Below are positions 19,254 through 27,711 of a stretch of 43,048 nucleotides of DNA, piece by piece. The translations under genes and the position numbers were made by a program. Source of the stretch: Stenotrophomonas sepilia (lineage in GTDB: Bacteria; Pseudomonadota; Gammaproteobacteria; Xanthomonadales; Xanthomonadaceae); contig NZ_LXXZ01000067.1 of the NCBI RefSeq assembly GCF_003244875.1, positions 1 to 43,048 of the forward strand, in the 5' to 3' direction. The first letter of the stretch is position 1. Every line of letters starts with the position of its first letter. Below the pieces are notes generated by a model. The model had not been told where the DNA came from. It ran no database searches and saw only the letters and a list, made by a program, of their open reading frames with translations.

Positions 19254-19823
19254 ATGACGGAACAACTAGTCGTTCACCGGTACGAACAACCCGATGACAA
19301 GGGGCTGAGCTGGCCTCGCATCGTCGGCATCGCGTTTGTAATTGCCCTGCATCTGGCCGCCTTCATGATGCTCCTGATTCCCGCCGTGGCTCCCAAGGCC
19401 GTCGCGGAGAAGGAGCGCAACGTCATGGTGACCATCGTCGACGCGCCGCCGCCGCAGGCGCCGGTTGTCGACGTGCCGGAGCCGCGTCCGAACGATATCG
19501 TCACCCCGCCGTCGCCTCCGGCGCCGCCGGCACCGCCGACCTCGATCGAGGCCAGCGTGGACATCTCGTCGAAGGCCATGAATCCGCCGCGCTACCCGCC
19601 GGCAGCCTTCCGCGCAGGTATCCAGGGCGAAGTGATCCTGATCATTGATGTCGATGCCAGCGGCAACGTCACCAATGTCACGGTGGAAAAGTCCAGCCGT
19701 AACCGCGACCTGGACCGTGCTGCGATGGAAGCGGCTCGCAAGTGGCGCTTCAACGCCGCTGAAGCAGGCGGTAAGAAGACGGCAGGTCGCGTTCGCGTCC
19801 CGGTCAACTTTGCGCTGAACTGA
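19254..19823 (+). CDS. tonB: Energy transducer TonB
   Basis: TonB, 189 residues from the ATG at 19254 (MTEQLVVHRYEQ). It couples the inner-membrane proton gradient to outer-membrane receptors. A cytoplasmic N-terminus precedes the transmembrane anchor (about 21-43). A Pro-rich spacer (about 58-100, rich in PPP and EPRP) follows, and the C-terminal TonB domain (about 110-189) contains PPAAFRAGIQGEVILIIDVD and AARKWRFNAA. The TTG at 19239 would add five residues and is less likely. exbB follows after 94 bp. The receptor at 29.1 kb is a possible client. Confidence 0.95.
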   Translation: MTEQLVVHRYEQPDDKGLSWPRIVGIAFVIALHLAAFMMLLIPAVAPKAVAEKERNVMVTIVDAPPPQAPVVDVPEPRPNDIVTPPSPPAPPAPPTSIEASVDISSKAMNPPRYPPAAFRAGIQGEVILIIDVDASGNVTNVTVEKSSRNRDLDRAAMEAARKWRFNAAEAGGKKTAGRVRVPVNFALN

Positions 19824-19917
19824 TGCGCCCGGGTGGCCGCCTGGCCACCCCCGCTCCCGGTTCGATTGTTTAGCTTAGCTACACCCTTTATCACCACACA
19901 CAACAAAGGTAAGCGTC

Positions 19918-20679
19918 ATGCTGCAGGAAATTTTCATCGCCGCTGCTGCCGGGGGCAATCCGTCCAACGCCCTGTCGCAGATGGGCTTCGAGCACCTGAT
20001 CCACGAAATGACCACCAAGCCGGGTGATTTCGCGGTTTCCTGGGTCGTGCTGCTGACCCTGATCGCCATGTCGGCCATGTCCTGGTACTGGACCGTCATC
20101 AACATCTTCCGTGCCACCCGCCTGAAGAGCGCCGCTGATCGCGTCGTCAGCCTGTTCTGGGACACCCCGAACGCGCAGGACGCCATCCGTGCGATGGAAG
20201 AGCAGCCGGCTTCGGAGCCGTTCTCGAAGATCGCCCTGGACGCTGCCCAGGCAGCTGCCCACCACCAGCGCGCTGAAGGCGGTGCTACCGGCGGCGTCGG
20301 TGAGAACCTGAGCCGTTCGGAGTTCGTCGACCGCGCTCTGCGTCAGGCCGTCACCCGCGAAAGCAACAAGCTGCAGTCGGGCATGACCCTGCTGGCCACC
20401 GTCGGCGCGACCGCTCCGTTCGTCGGTCTGCTGGGTACCGTGTGGGGCATCTACGGCGCGCTGATCAAGATCGGTGCCACCGGCTCCGCTTCGATCGACG
20501 CCGTTGCCGGCCCGGTGGGTGAAGCGCTGATCATGACCGCGATCGGTCTGTTCGTCGCAATCCCGGCCGTGTTCGCCTTCAACTTCTTCAGCAAGATCAA
20601 CAGCGCGACCATCAGCAAGTTCGATACCTTCGCGCACGACCTGCACGACTTCTTCGCCACCGGTTCGCGCGTCCGCTAA
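19918..20679 (+). CDS. exbB: TonB-system proton channel ExbB
   Basis: ExbB, 253 residues, of the MotA/TolQ/ExbB channel family. It forms the pentameric inner-membrane motor with ExbD and TonB. Three transmembrane segments are visible at about 38-60, 158-180 and 200-222. The conserved region TLLATVGATAPFVGLLGTVWGIYGA lies around residues 158-182. A ribosome-binding site AAAGGTAAGC precedes the ATG. It is followed by two exbD genes, an arrangement described for Xanthomonas. Confidence 0.96.
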   Translation: MLQEIFIAAAAGGNPSNALSQMGFEHLIHEMTTKPGDFAVSWVVLLTLIAMSAMSWYWTVINIFRATRLKSAADRVVSLFWDTPNAQDAIRAMEEQPASEPFSKIALDAAQAAAHHQRAEGGATGGVGENLSRSEFVDRALRQAVTRESNKLQSGMTLLATVGATAPFVGLLGTVWGIYGALIKIGATGSASIDAVAGPVGEALIMTAIGLFVAIPAVFAFNFFSKINSATISKFDTFAHDLHDFFATGSRVR

Positions 20680-20740
20680 TTGCGGCGCGCGTCACCCAGC
20701 GACGAAGTAAGTAGTCACCAAGATCTAGACGGAGCCCGTT

Positions 20741-21166
20741 ATGGCTTTCAGTAGTGGTAACAGCGGCGGCCCCATGGCCGACATCAACGTTACGCCCCTC
20801 GTGGACGTGATGCTGGTGCTGCTGATCATCTTCATCATCACGGCGCCCCTGATGTCCCACAAGGTCAAGGTGGATCTGCCGGAAGCCAACCTGATCCAGA
20901 AGCCGGAAGATGCTGAAAAGCGTCCCAACCCGATCACGCTGGCAGTCAAGGAAGACGGCTCGATCTACTGGAACGACGAAGAAATCAACAAGCAGACTCT
21001 CGAGTCCCGCTTGGCGACCGCCGCACAGCAGACCCCGCAGCCGCCGCTGAACCTGCGTGGTGACCGCACCATCAAGATGCGCGTCATCAACGACCTGACC
21101 AAGGTCGCGCAGGAACAGGGCATGCTGGACGTCGGCTTCGTTGCGACCAAAGAAAAGGGGCAATAA
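20741..21166 (+). CDS. exbD1: Biopolymer transporter ExbD (copy 1)
   Basis: ExbD, 141 residues, with a short cytoplasmic N-terminus, one transmembrane segment (about 21-43) and a periplasmic domain. The [17 protein letters not shown] motif carries the conserved transmembrane Asp needed for proton conduction. It is probably co-transcribed with exbB (61 bp upstream) and with the second exbD, which starts 3 bp after its stop. Confidence 0.95.
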   Translation: MAFSSGNSGGPMADINVTPLVDVMLVLLIIFIITAPLMSHKVKVDLPEANLIQKPEDAEKRPNPITLAVKEDGSIYWNDEEINKQTLESRLATAAQQTPQPPLNLRGDRTIKMRVINDLTKVAQEQGMLDVGFVATKEKGQ

Positions 21167-21169
21167 GCC

Positions 21170-21583
21170 ATGGCATTCAGTAGTGGTGGTGGCAAGGGCC
21201 CCATGGCAGACATCAACGTCACGCCCCTCGTGGACGTGATGCTGGTTCTGCTGATCATCTTCATCGTGACCGCGCCGATCATGACGTACCCGATCGCCGT
21301 GGACCTGCCGCAGCGCGTGCTCAACCCACCGCCGCAGCTGGTCGAACCGCCGCCGCCGATCGAACTGAAGATCGACGCCAGCAACCAGGTCTCGTGGAAC
21401 AACAGCCCGATCAATACCAGCGAGCTGCAGCAGCGGATGGAGCAGGAGGTCCAGCGTGACCCGACCAACCAGCCGGAACTGCGCATCGACGCCAGCCCGG
21501 ATTCCGAGTACGACGTGATGGCCAAGGTTCTGGCCGCCGCGAAGAACGCTCAGATGAAGAAGATCGGTTTTGTGCAGCAGTAA
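21170..21583 (+). CDS. exbD2: Biopolymer transporter ExbD (copy 2)
   Basis: A second ExbD, 137 residues. Its first 40 residues nearly repeat copy 1 ([20 protein letters not shown]), while the periplasmic part differs and contains a Pro-rich stretch ([14 protein letters not shown]). The conserved transmembrane Asp is present. In Xanthomonas campestris exbD2 is reported to have roles separate from iron uptake, so the two copies may be specialised. The gene is followed by a strong terminator that closes the operon. Confidence 0.94.
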   Translation: MAFSSGGGKGPMADINVTPLVDVMLVLLIIFIVTAPIMTYPIAVDLPQRVLNPPPQLVEPPPPIELKIDASNQVSWNNSPINTSELQQRMEQEVQRDPTNQPELRIDASPDSEYDVMAKVLAAAKNAQMKKIGFVQQ

Positions 21584-21622
21584 ACGCGACACCGCAACAC
21601 AACAGTCATGACGCGACTGCAG

Positions 21623-21650
21623 ACGCCCCTGGAGACAGGGGCGTTTTTTT
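21623..21650 (+). terminator. Rho-independent terminator after exbD2
   Basis: An 8-bp stem (ACGCCCCT / AGGGGCGT) with a 6-nt loop and seven T residues, 40 bp after the exbD2 stop. Confidence 0.92.
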
Positions 21651-21667
21651 GTTTGTGGGATGCAGTC

Positions 21668-21708
21668 GGGGTCAGATCCCTTTTTGGCAGGAAAAGGGAT
21701 CTGACCCC
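21668..21708. repeat. Perfect 17-bp inverted repeat with 7-nt loop
   Basis: The arms GGGGTCAGATCCCTTTT and its exact reverse complement flank a TGGCAGG loop. It lies between the exbD2 terminator and cls. The GGGGTCAGATCCC stem resembles hairpin repeats I recall from Stenotrophomonas and Xanthomonas genomes, so it is probably a small mobile palindromic repeat; transcript from either strand would fold stably. Confidence 0.85.
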
Positions 21709-21740
21709 ATCAGGGAGCACGCGCCCGCTATGATCGGCGC

Positions 21741-23201
21741 ATGCTTGCCCTCTTCGATTCCCTGCGCCATTGGCTCGACGGTATCGCCCACCTCGGCACG
21801 ATCATGGCGGTGGCTTACCTGCTGTACCTGTTCGCGCTGGCGGGCTGGATCATGCTGCAGAAGCGCGAGCCGGTGGCCACGCTGAGCTGGATCCTTTCGT
21901 TGGCACTGCTCCCCTATCTCGGGCTCTTCATCTACTACCTGCTGGGCCCGCAGAAGGTGAAGCGGCAACGGCTGCGTCGTGGCCGTGCACGCTCGGGCAT
22001 GGAGCACTACAGCGATGTCTGCCCGCCCGATTCGGACTGCACCGAACTGGCCAAGGTGGCCCAGGCCACGACCGGACTGGCCCCAAGCAGTGCCACCGAA
22101 GTGACCTGGCTGGTGGACGGTGCGGCGACCTACGCGGCCTTGCTGGAGGCCGTTGCACAGGCGCACGATCACATCCATCTGGAGTACTACATCTTCAATC
22201 CGGATCACGCAGGCACCGCCCTGCGCGATGCCCTGGTCGAGCGCGCACGTGCCGGTGTGCAGGTGCGCCTGCTGCTGGATGCGGTGGGCTCCTCCGCCCT
22301 GCCCCGCCGTTTCCTGCAGCCCCTGCTCGAGGCTGGCGGTGAAGCGATCTGGTTCCACCCACGTCAGCTGCTGAAACCGTTCAAGCGCCCGTGGCTGAAC
22401 CTGCGCACGCACCGCAAGCTGGTGATTGTCGATGGCCGCCTGGCCTTCACTGGCGGCATCAACATCACCGACGAGGAAGACGAAAGCCGCAGGCCCGACG
22501 CCTATCGCGACCTGCACATGCGCATTCGCGGTCATGTGGTGCGCAGTCTGCAGCTGGTGTTCGCCGAGGACTGGCTCTACGCCAGTGGCCAGGAACCCTC
22601 GCGGATGGATATCGCCCGCTTGTGGCCGGCCGATATGCCGCTGCGCGGGGATGGCGCGATCAACGCGCAGGTACTGGTCTCCGGCCCGGATTCGGGCTGG
22701 GAGACGATCCACCGGCTGCACGTCGCCGCCATCCAGGAAGCGCACGAGCGGGTGTGGCTGGTGACGCCCTATTTCGTGCCGGGTGAAGCGGCGCGGATGG
22801 CGCTGACTTCGGCCGCGCTGGGCGGCCTGGACGTGCGCCTGCTGGTACCGAAAATGAGCGATTCGTGGTTCGTCACCCAGGCCGCGCGCTCGTACTTCGA
22901 TGAGCTGTTGCATGCCGGCGTGAAGATCTACGAGTACGGCCCGCGCATGCTGCACACCAAGGCGTTCATCGCCGACGACGACGTCTGCATTGTCGGCAGT
23001 GCCAACTTCGACCACCGCAGCTTCCGCCTGAACTTCGAGCTGTCGATGATGATCAGCGACCGGGACCGCGTGGCAGCCCTGGCCGAGCTGCTGCAGGGTG
23101 AATTCGATCGCGCCACGCGGGTGCATGACCAGGCCGGGCGCTCGCTGTGGCTGCACCGCCTGCCCGAGGCCTTCGCCCGGCTGGCCTCGCCGCTTCTCTG
23201 A
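21741..23201 (+). CDS. cls: Cardiolipin synthase
   Basis: A 486-residue phospholipase-D-type cardiolipin synthase, which joins two phosphatidylglycerols or a related pair at the inner membrane. Two transmembrane segments (about 19-38 and 48-67) precede the catalytic part. HKD motif 1 has His224, Lys226 and Asp231 (HRKLVIVDGRLAFTGG). HKD motif 2 has His405, Lys407 and Asp412 (HTKAFIADDDVCIVGSANFD). Length and layout match ClsA. The next gene is a small membrane protein 40 bp downstream. Confidence 0.95.
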   Translation: MLALFDSLRHWLDGIAHLGTIMAVAYLLYLFALAGWIMLQKREPVATLSWILSLALLPYLGLFIYYLLGPQKVKRQRLRRGRARSGMEHYSDVCPPDSDCTELAKVAQATTGLAPSSATEVTWLVDGAATYAALLEAVAQAHDHIHLEYYIFNPDHAGTALRDALVERARAGVQVRLLLDAVGSSALPRRFLQPLLEAGGEAIWFHPRQLLKPFKRPWLNLRTHRKLVIVDGRLAFTGGINITDEEDESRRPDAYRDLHMRIRGHVVRSLQLVFAEDWLYASGQEPSRMDIARLWPADMPLRGDGAINAQVLVSGPDSGWETIHRLHVAAIQEAHERVWLVTPYFVPGEAARMALTSAALGGLDVRLLVPKMSDSWFVTQAARSYFDELLHAGVKIYEYGPRMLHTKAFIADDDVCIVGSANFDHRSFRLNFELSMMISDRDRVAALAELLQGEFDRATRVHDQAGRSLWLHRLPEAFARLASPLL

Positions 23202-23241
23202 CGCAGCGCTACACTGCGGCGATCATCCGGGGAGCCCGACT

Positions 23242-23511
23242 ATGTACTGGTTGTACCTGCTGCTGGCGCTGGGCTGCTTTGCCTTCGCGCTGAAGACCCC
23301 AAGCGCAGGGTTGATGACCCTGTGCCTGCTGGCTGCGCTCGCCTTCCTGCTGGCCTGGGTACGCGGTCGTTACGTGGCCCGTTTCGGCGACCTGCAGCGC
23401 GACCCGGCCACCCTGATCGATGCCGAGGAACTGCGCCGCCTGCGCGAGCAGGCCCAGGCGCGCCGCAACGATGACGCCAACGACAACGATCCGTCCCCTC
23501 TTTCCAAGTAG
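23242..23511 (+). CDS. Small two-helix membrane protein
   Basis: An 89-residue protein starting MYWLYLLLALGCF, with two hydrophobic segments (about 2-18 and 22-41). A charged cytoplasmic tail follows, rich in Arg, Glu and Asp and ending NDNDPSPLSK. The ATG at 23242 has a good GGGGAG ribosome-binding site. I do not recognise a characterised family. It lies between cls and pdxJ, 9 bp before pdxJ, and is probably co-transcribed with them. Confidence 0.75.
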   Translation: MYWLYLLLALGCFAFALKTPSAGLMTLCLLAALAFLLAWVRGRYVARFGDLQRDPATLIDAEELRRLREQAQARRNDDANDNDPSPLSK

Positions 23512-23520
23512 TTCCGTTCC

Positions 23521-24264
23521 ATGACCCAGCTCAGCGTCAACGTCAACAAGATCGCCGTCCTGCGCAATTCGCGCGGCGGTGCCGAACCGGACGTGGTGCG
23601 CGCCGCCCAGGCCTGCCTGGATGCCGGCGCGCATGGCATCACCGTGCATCCGCGGCCGGACCGCCGCCACATCACCGCCGAGGACGTGCTGGCCCTGTCC
23701 ACGTTGACCCGCGCGCGTGGCGTGGAATTCAACATCGAGGGCAATCCATTTGCGCCGCCGCGCGAGGGGTACCCGGGGCTGCTGCCGCTGTGCGAACAGA
23801 CCCGTCCGGCGCAGGCCACCCTGGTGCCCGACGGCGATGGCCAGATCACCTCCGACCACGGTTTCGACTTCGAACGCGACGCCGAGCGCTTGCGCCCGTT
23901 GATTGCCGAACTGAAGGCGATGGGCTGCCGGGTCAGCCTGTTCGTTGATGCGGGCAACCCGTTGCTGGAGCAGGCCGCCGAGGTCGGTGCCGACCGCATC
24001 GAGCTGTACACCGGCCCCTACGCAGAGGCGCATGCGGCGGGCGACGCTGCGGCAATGCTCGAACTGTTCGCCACTGCGGCGCGGCGGGCGCATGCAGTGG
24101 GGCTGGGAGTGAATGCCGGCCATGACCTGTCACAGGACAACCTCCGCGACTTCCTGACCCAGGTGCCGGACGTGCTGGAGGTGTCGATCGGCCACGCGCT
24201 GATCGGCGAGGCACTGTATGACGGGCTGGATGCCACCGTGCGCGGGTACTTGGCGCTGCTTTGA
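23521..24264 (+). CDS. pdxJ: Pyridoxine 5'-phosphate synthase
   Basis: PdxJ, 247 residues, a cytoplasmic TIM-barrel enzyme. It condenses 1-deoxy-D-xylulose 5-phosphate with 3-amino-2-oxopropyl phosphate to make pyridoxine 5'-phosphate in vitamin B6 synthesis. The family start [17 protein letters not shown], the [16 protein letters not shown] segment and the C-terminal [12 protein letters not shown] motif are all clear. It starts 9 bp after the small membrane-protein gene. Confidence 0.96.
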   Translation: MTQLSVNVNKIAVLRNSRGGAEPDVVRAAQACLDAGAHGITVHPRPDRRHITAEDVLALSTLTRARGVEFNIEGNPFAPPREGYPGLLPLCEQTRPAQATLVPDGDGQITSDHGFDFERDAERLRPLIAELKAMGCRVSLFVDAGNPLLEQAAEVGADRIELYTGPYAEAHAAGDAAAMLELFATAARRAHAVGLGVNAGHDLSQDNLRDFLTQVPDVLEVSIGHALIGEALYDGLDATVRGYLALL

Positions 24265-24272
24265 TGCATTGC

Positions 24273-24296
24273 AGCCGAGCGTAGGCTCGGCTCTAC
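24273..24296 (-). repeat. SMAG element after pdxJ
   Basis: Arms AGCCGAGC and GCTCGGCT around a 4-nt loop, ending in CTAC (GTAG on the minus strand). A half-copy with CGCTCGGCT follows at about 24310. Matches the SMAG palindrome family. Confidence 0.85.
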
Positions 24297-24386
24297 AGCG
24301 CCGAACCCACGCTCGGCTCAGACTTGCCCTGAACCCTTCAGACAGCCGTCGCAGCCATTGAGACGGCGGCGACGTACCCTGCCGCA

Positions 24387-25478
24387 ATGGGTATTGCGAT
24401 CAAGGGCCGAGGTTCCACGTCCCACCTTGCTGGGCGCTTCGAAAGCACCGTCAGCGAGGCGGTGGACGACGGCTGGGCGGTCGATGAGAGCGAGGAGTTC
24501 CTCGCGCCGCGCCTGCGCACCGAGGTGCGCGCCGAGACCGCGCGCAGCATCATCACCCGCAACACTTCGCCAGACGTCGGCTTCAGCCAGTCGGTGAATC
24601 CGTATCGCGGCTGCGAGCATGGCTGCTCGTACTGCTTCGCGCGCCCTTCCCATGCCTATCTGAACCTGTCGCCGGGGCTGGACTTCGAGACCAAGCTGTT
24701 CGCCAAGACCAATGCGCCTCAGCTGCTGCGCAAGGAACTGTCGAAACCCGGTTACGTGCCGCAGCCGATCGCGCTGGGCATCAACACCGATGCGTATCAG
24801 CCGATCGAGCGCAAGTTCAAGCTGACCCGCCAGCTGATCGAAGTGATGCTGGAAACCAGGCATCCTTTCTCGCTGATCACCAAGAACGCACTGGTCGAGC
24901 GCGACATCGATCTGCTCGCGCCGCTGGCGGCGGAGAACCTGGTCAGTGTGCACTTCTCGGTGACCTCGCTGGACCCGCATCTTTCCGCGAAGCTGGAACC
25001 GCGCGCATCAGCACCCCATGCACGGTTGCGCGCGATGAAGCGCCTGCATGACGCGGGTATCCCGGTGGGAGTCATGCTGGCGCCGGTGATTCCGTGGATC
25101 AACGACAGCGAACTTGAAGCGGTGCTGGAGGCTGCGCACGATGCCGGCGCCAGTACCGCAGGCTACGTGCTGCTGCGCCTGCCGCTGGAAGTGGCGCCAC
25201 TGTTCCGCGACTGGCTCGATACCCATCATCCCGATCGCGCCGCGCACGTGATGAGTACCATCCAGCAGCTGCGTGGTGGCAAGGACTACGACAGCCAGTT
25301 CGGCACCCGCATGCGCGGCCAGGGTGTGTATGCCGATCTGCTGAACAACCGCTTCAAGCTGGCGCGCAAGCGGTTGGGATTCAATGCGCAGAACAGCCAT
25401 TGGCCGAAGCTGGATTGCAGCCGGTTCCAGAAGCCGCTGCCGCCGAAGAAGGATTCGCCGCAGGGGTCGTTGTTCTGA
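24387..25478 (+). CDS. PA0069-family radical SAM protein
   Basis: A 363-residue cytoplasmic radical SAM protein of the PA0069 family, related to spore photoproduct lyase-like proteins. The cluster-binding motif is CEHGCSYC (Cys76, Cys80, Cys83), followed by FARPSHAYLNLSPGLDFE, which is diagnostic of the family. The reaction and substrate are not established. The ATG at 24387 places the motif at the usual distance. It is flanked by SMAG elements on both sides and stands alone transcriptionally. Confidence 0.9.
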   Translation: MGIAIKGRGSTSHLAGRFESTVSEAVDDGWAVDESEEFLAPRLRTEVRAETARSIITRNTSPDVGFSQSVNPYRGCEHGCSYCFARPSHAYLNLSPGLDFETKLFAKTNAPQLLRKELSKPGYVPQPIALGINTDAYQPIERKFKLTRQLIEVMLETRHPFSLITKNALVERDIDLLAPLAAENLVSVHFSVTSLDPHLSAKLEPRASAPHARLRAMKRLHDAGIPVGVMLAPVIPWINDSELEAVLEAAHDAGASTAGYVLLRLPLEVAPLFRDWLDTHHPDRAAHVMSTIQQLRGGKDYDSQFGTRMRGQGVYADLLNNRFKLARKRLGFNAQNSHWPKLDCSRFQKPLPPKKDSPQGSLF

Positions 25479-25485
25479 GGCCATC

Positions 25486-25508
25486 AGTCGAGCATGGCTC
25501 GACTCTAC
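25486..25508 (-). repeat. SMAG element after the radical SAM gene
   Basis: Arms AGTCGAGC and GCTCGACT with an ATG loop, ending CTAC, a variant-stem SMAG palindrome. It lies between two converging genes. Confidence 0.8.
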
Positions 25509-25533
25509 ATCAAGGCCGACGAGCAGCTCGGGA

Positions 25534-26241
25534 TCACCCGCCAAACAACTTCTGCGCACTCTGGAACAGGATCCAGCTGGTGGCGATGAACTTGTCGCCA
25601 CCCTGTGGCCGATTGCCGCGATGGGTGTGGGTGAACGCCGTCGGCGCAATCAGCAGGCTACCGGTGCGCGGCGCGATCTTCCGCCCCTGGAACAGGAACT
25701 CGGTTTCGCCTTCGTCGAAGTCGTCATTGAGGTACAGCGTCCACAGCACGTGCCGGTGCAGGGTCTCGGCCTGCGCATCCTTCGGGTACAGCTCGCAGTG
25801 CCAGTACGGGTAGCCACCCTCGCCCGCGGCATACCACTGCAGGTTGATCGCGCCCGGACGCAGGCAGGTGCGGGCCAGGTCGGCCAGCTGCTGTTGCGGC
25901 ATGTCGGGGAAGTCCTCGGCAGACAGGCGTCGCGGTTGGCCATTGCTGTCCTGGATCTGCAACATCAGCGGGGCAATCAACGCCTGTGGATAACGGCGTA
26001 GATAAGTCAGCAGGCCGTTGAACACCGCAATCTGCAGCTGCTGATCAACATCCTGCCAGCCGTCCAGGCCACTGATGCGCAGATCCTTGCTGTGCTTGAG
26101 TTCCGGGAACACGCCACTGCCCACCGCACCGGGCAGCAGGCCACGCGTGGCACGCATGCGCTCGACGATGGCCGCGCAGACCTCACTGGGGACGGCGTTG
26201 TGGATGACCTCGATGAAATCGACCGGGCCCTGCTCGTGCAT
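25534..26241 (-). CDS. 2-oxoglutarate/Fe(II)-dependent oxygenase
   Basis: A 235-residue soluble oxygenase with a prolyl-4-hydroxylase-type double-stranded beta-helix in the C-terminal half. The metal facial triad is probably His148-x-Glu150 (YWHCELYPKD) and His207 (THTHRGN), with Lys217 or a nearby Arg for 2-oxoglutarate. A Glu in place of the common Asp is an accepted variant. The N-terminal half (1-130) is helical. A good AAGGA ribosome-binding site precedes the ATG at 26241. The substrate is unknown. It is convergent with the radical SAM gene, separated by a SMAG element. Confidence 0.82.
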   Translation of the reverse strand: MHEQGPVDFIEVIHNAVPSEVCAAIVERMRATRGLLPGAVGSGVFPELKHSKDLRISGLDGWQDVDQQLQIAVFNGLLTYLRRYPQALIAPLMLQIQDSNGQPRRLSAEDFPDMPQQQLADLARTCLRPGAINLQWYAAGEGGYPYWHCELYPKDAQAETLHRHVLWTLYLNDDFDEGETEFLFQGRKIAPRTGSLLIAPTAFTHTHRGNRPQGGDKFIATSWILFQSAQKLFGG

Positions 26242-26349
26242 GCGTGCATTCCTTCGGCGGCAACGGCTTGATGGTGCCGTTTGCCGCCCGCGGTGTCACC
26301 CTGCGGTCATGTCATCGAACTGTCATGACCGCCGTCAGGCGTCGAGCCG

Positions 26350-27366
26350 TCAGCCCTTCGCTTCGTCGTGCGCGTGGTGGTAACGCACCGCTTCGGCCAC
26401 TTCCTCGCGCGAACCCAGGAACACCGGCACGCGCTGGTGCAGCTGATCAGGCTGGATGTCGAGGATGCGCTCGCGGCCGGTCCAGGCGGCGCCGCCGGCC
26501 TGTTCGACCAGCAGGCCCATCGGGTTGGCTTCGTACATCAGGCGCAGCTTGCCGGCCTTGGACGGATCCTTCTTGTCCCACGGGTAGATGAAGATGCCGC
26601 CGCGGGTCAGGATGCGATGCACGTCGGCCACCATGCTGGCGATCCAGCGCATGTTGAAGTTCTTGCCGCGCGCGCCTTCCTTGCCGGCCAGCAGATCACT
26701 GACGTAGGCCTGCATCGGCGCTTCCCAGTGACGCTGGTTGGACATGTTGATGGCGAATTCCTGGGTGGCCGCCGGAATCTGCATGTTCTCGGTGGTCAGC
26801 ACGAACTCGCCCTTCTCGCGGTCCAGAGTGAAGGCGTGCGTGCCGTGGCCGACGGTCAGCACCAGCTGGGTGCTGGGCCCGTAGATGCAGTAGCCAGCGG
26901 CGATCTGCTTGCTGCCCGGCTGCAGGAAGGCGTCATCGCCCGGCAGCTCGACGTTGGTCGGGCAGCGCAGCACCGAGAAGATGGTGCCGACGGAGACGTT
27001 GACGTCGATGTTGGAGCTGCCATCGAGGGGGTCGAACAGCAGCAGGAAATCACCGCGCGGATAGATGTCCGGCACCGGCTGGCTGTGGTCCATTTCCTCC
27101 GAGGCGCAGGCGGCAAGGTGGCCACCCCAGGCATTGGCTTCGAGCAGGATCTCGTTGCTGATGACGTCCAGCTTCTTCTGCGCTTCGCCCTGCACGTTGC
27201 CGGTGCCGGCGTCGCCGAGCACGCCACCGAGGGCGCCCTTGCTGACGGCGATGGAGATGCTGGTGCAGGCGCGGGCGACGACCGCGATCAGCTGGCGCAG
27301 GTCGGCGTTGATGCGGCCGGCGTGCTGTTCCTGGATCAGGAAGCGGGTCAACGAAGTACGGGACAT
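26350..27366 (-). CDS. fbp: Fructose-1,6-bisphosphatase class I
   Basis: Class I FBPase, 338 residues from the ATG at 27366 ([10 protein letters not shown]). It hydrolyses fructose 1,6-bisphosphate in gluconeogenesis. The metal-binding signature [13 protein letters not shown] is at about 111-123, with Glu90-Glu91 upstream (ASEEMDH) and a substrate-binding [11 protein letters not shown] segment towards the C-terminus. A longer in-frame reading into the leader exists but lacks family similarity. Its 345-bp upstream region has a long inverted repeat, a possible control element. Confidence 0.95.
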   Translation of the reverse strand: MSRTSLTRFLIQEQHAGRINADLRQLIAVVARACTSISIAVSKGALGGVLGDAGTGNVQGEAQKKLDVISNEILLEANAWGGHLAACASEEMDHSQPVPDIYPRGDFLLLFDPLDGSSNIDVNVSVGTIFSVLRCPTNVELPGDDAFLQPGSKQIAAGYCIYGPSTQLVLTVGHGTHAFTLDREKGEFVLTTENMQIPAATQEFAINMSNQRHWEAPMQAYVSDLLAGKEGARGKNFNMRWIASMVADVHRILTRGGIFIYPWDKKDPSKAGKLRLMYEANPMGLLVEQAGGAAWTGRERILDIQPDQLHQRVPVFLGSREEVAEAVRYHHAHDEAKG

Positions 27367-27493
27367 GGGCGGGCAGGTCTCGGCAGCGGGAAAACGCCTA
27401 TTGTCGCCCGTCTGGCGGGGGCGTGCGTGAGCGCGGGAAGGCGTAATCGTTTCCAGATGCGTTGTGCTCGTGGCGCCTTCCTTCATGGAGGCA

Positions 27494-27599
27494 CAGGGCG
27501 AGGTACACCGTGGCCAGGACACGCCGTAAACCCATCCATGGGGGCTCGGTCGGCGCATCCATGCGCCTCACGGTCCTGGCCACGGTGTACCTCGCCCTG
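27494..27599. repeat. 27-bp perfect inverted repeat with 52-bp loop
   Basis: The arms occupy 27494-27520 and 27573-27599 and are exact reverse complements. The right arm begins GTCCTGGCCACGGTGTACC. The loop contains a second, shorter dyad around CATCCATG. The structure lies in the fbp 5' region and could be a palindromic repetitive element or an RNA control structure. Confidence 0.9.
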
Positions 27600-27661
27600 C
27601 GCTTCAGGGTTCGCCGCGAGCGCGGAGGGTGTGGCAAAGGCAGAGGCAAAGCAGAAGCAAA

Positions 27662-27689
27662 AACAAAGGCGCCTTTCGGCGCCTTTGTT
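27662..27689 (-). terminator. Terminator after the aminotransferase gene
   Basis: A 12-bp near-perfect stem (AACAAAGGCGCC / GGCGCCTTTGTT) with a TTTC loop. The minus-strand transcript continues into a T-rich stretch, so it ends the aminotransferase message before the fbp leader. Confidence 0.85.
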
Positions 27690-27711
27690 GTCAAACCACT
27701 GCAGCCTTGTT

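Larger units (their letters stand above)
27367..27711. other. 345-bp fbp leader region
   Basis: No gene is seen. The spacer between the aminotransferase stop and the fbp start holds a 27-bp perfect inverted repeat (27494-27520 and 27573-27599) and the terminator of the aminotransferase gene. A clear promoter for fbp was not recognised, but the spacing leaves room for one between the repeat and the start codon. Confidence 0.7.

Noticed and set aside
24411..24426. GGTTCCACGT at the start of the radical SAM gene as parS
   Set aside because: Only the left half-site is present.
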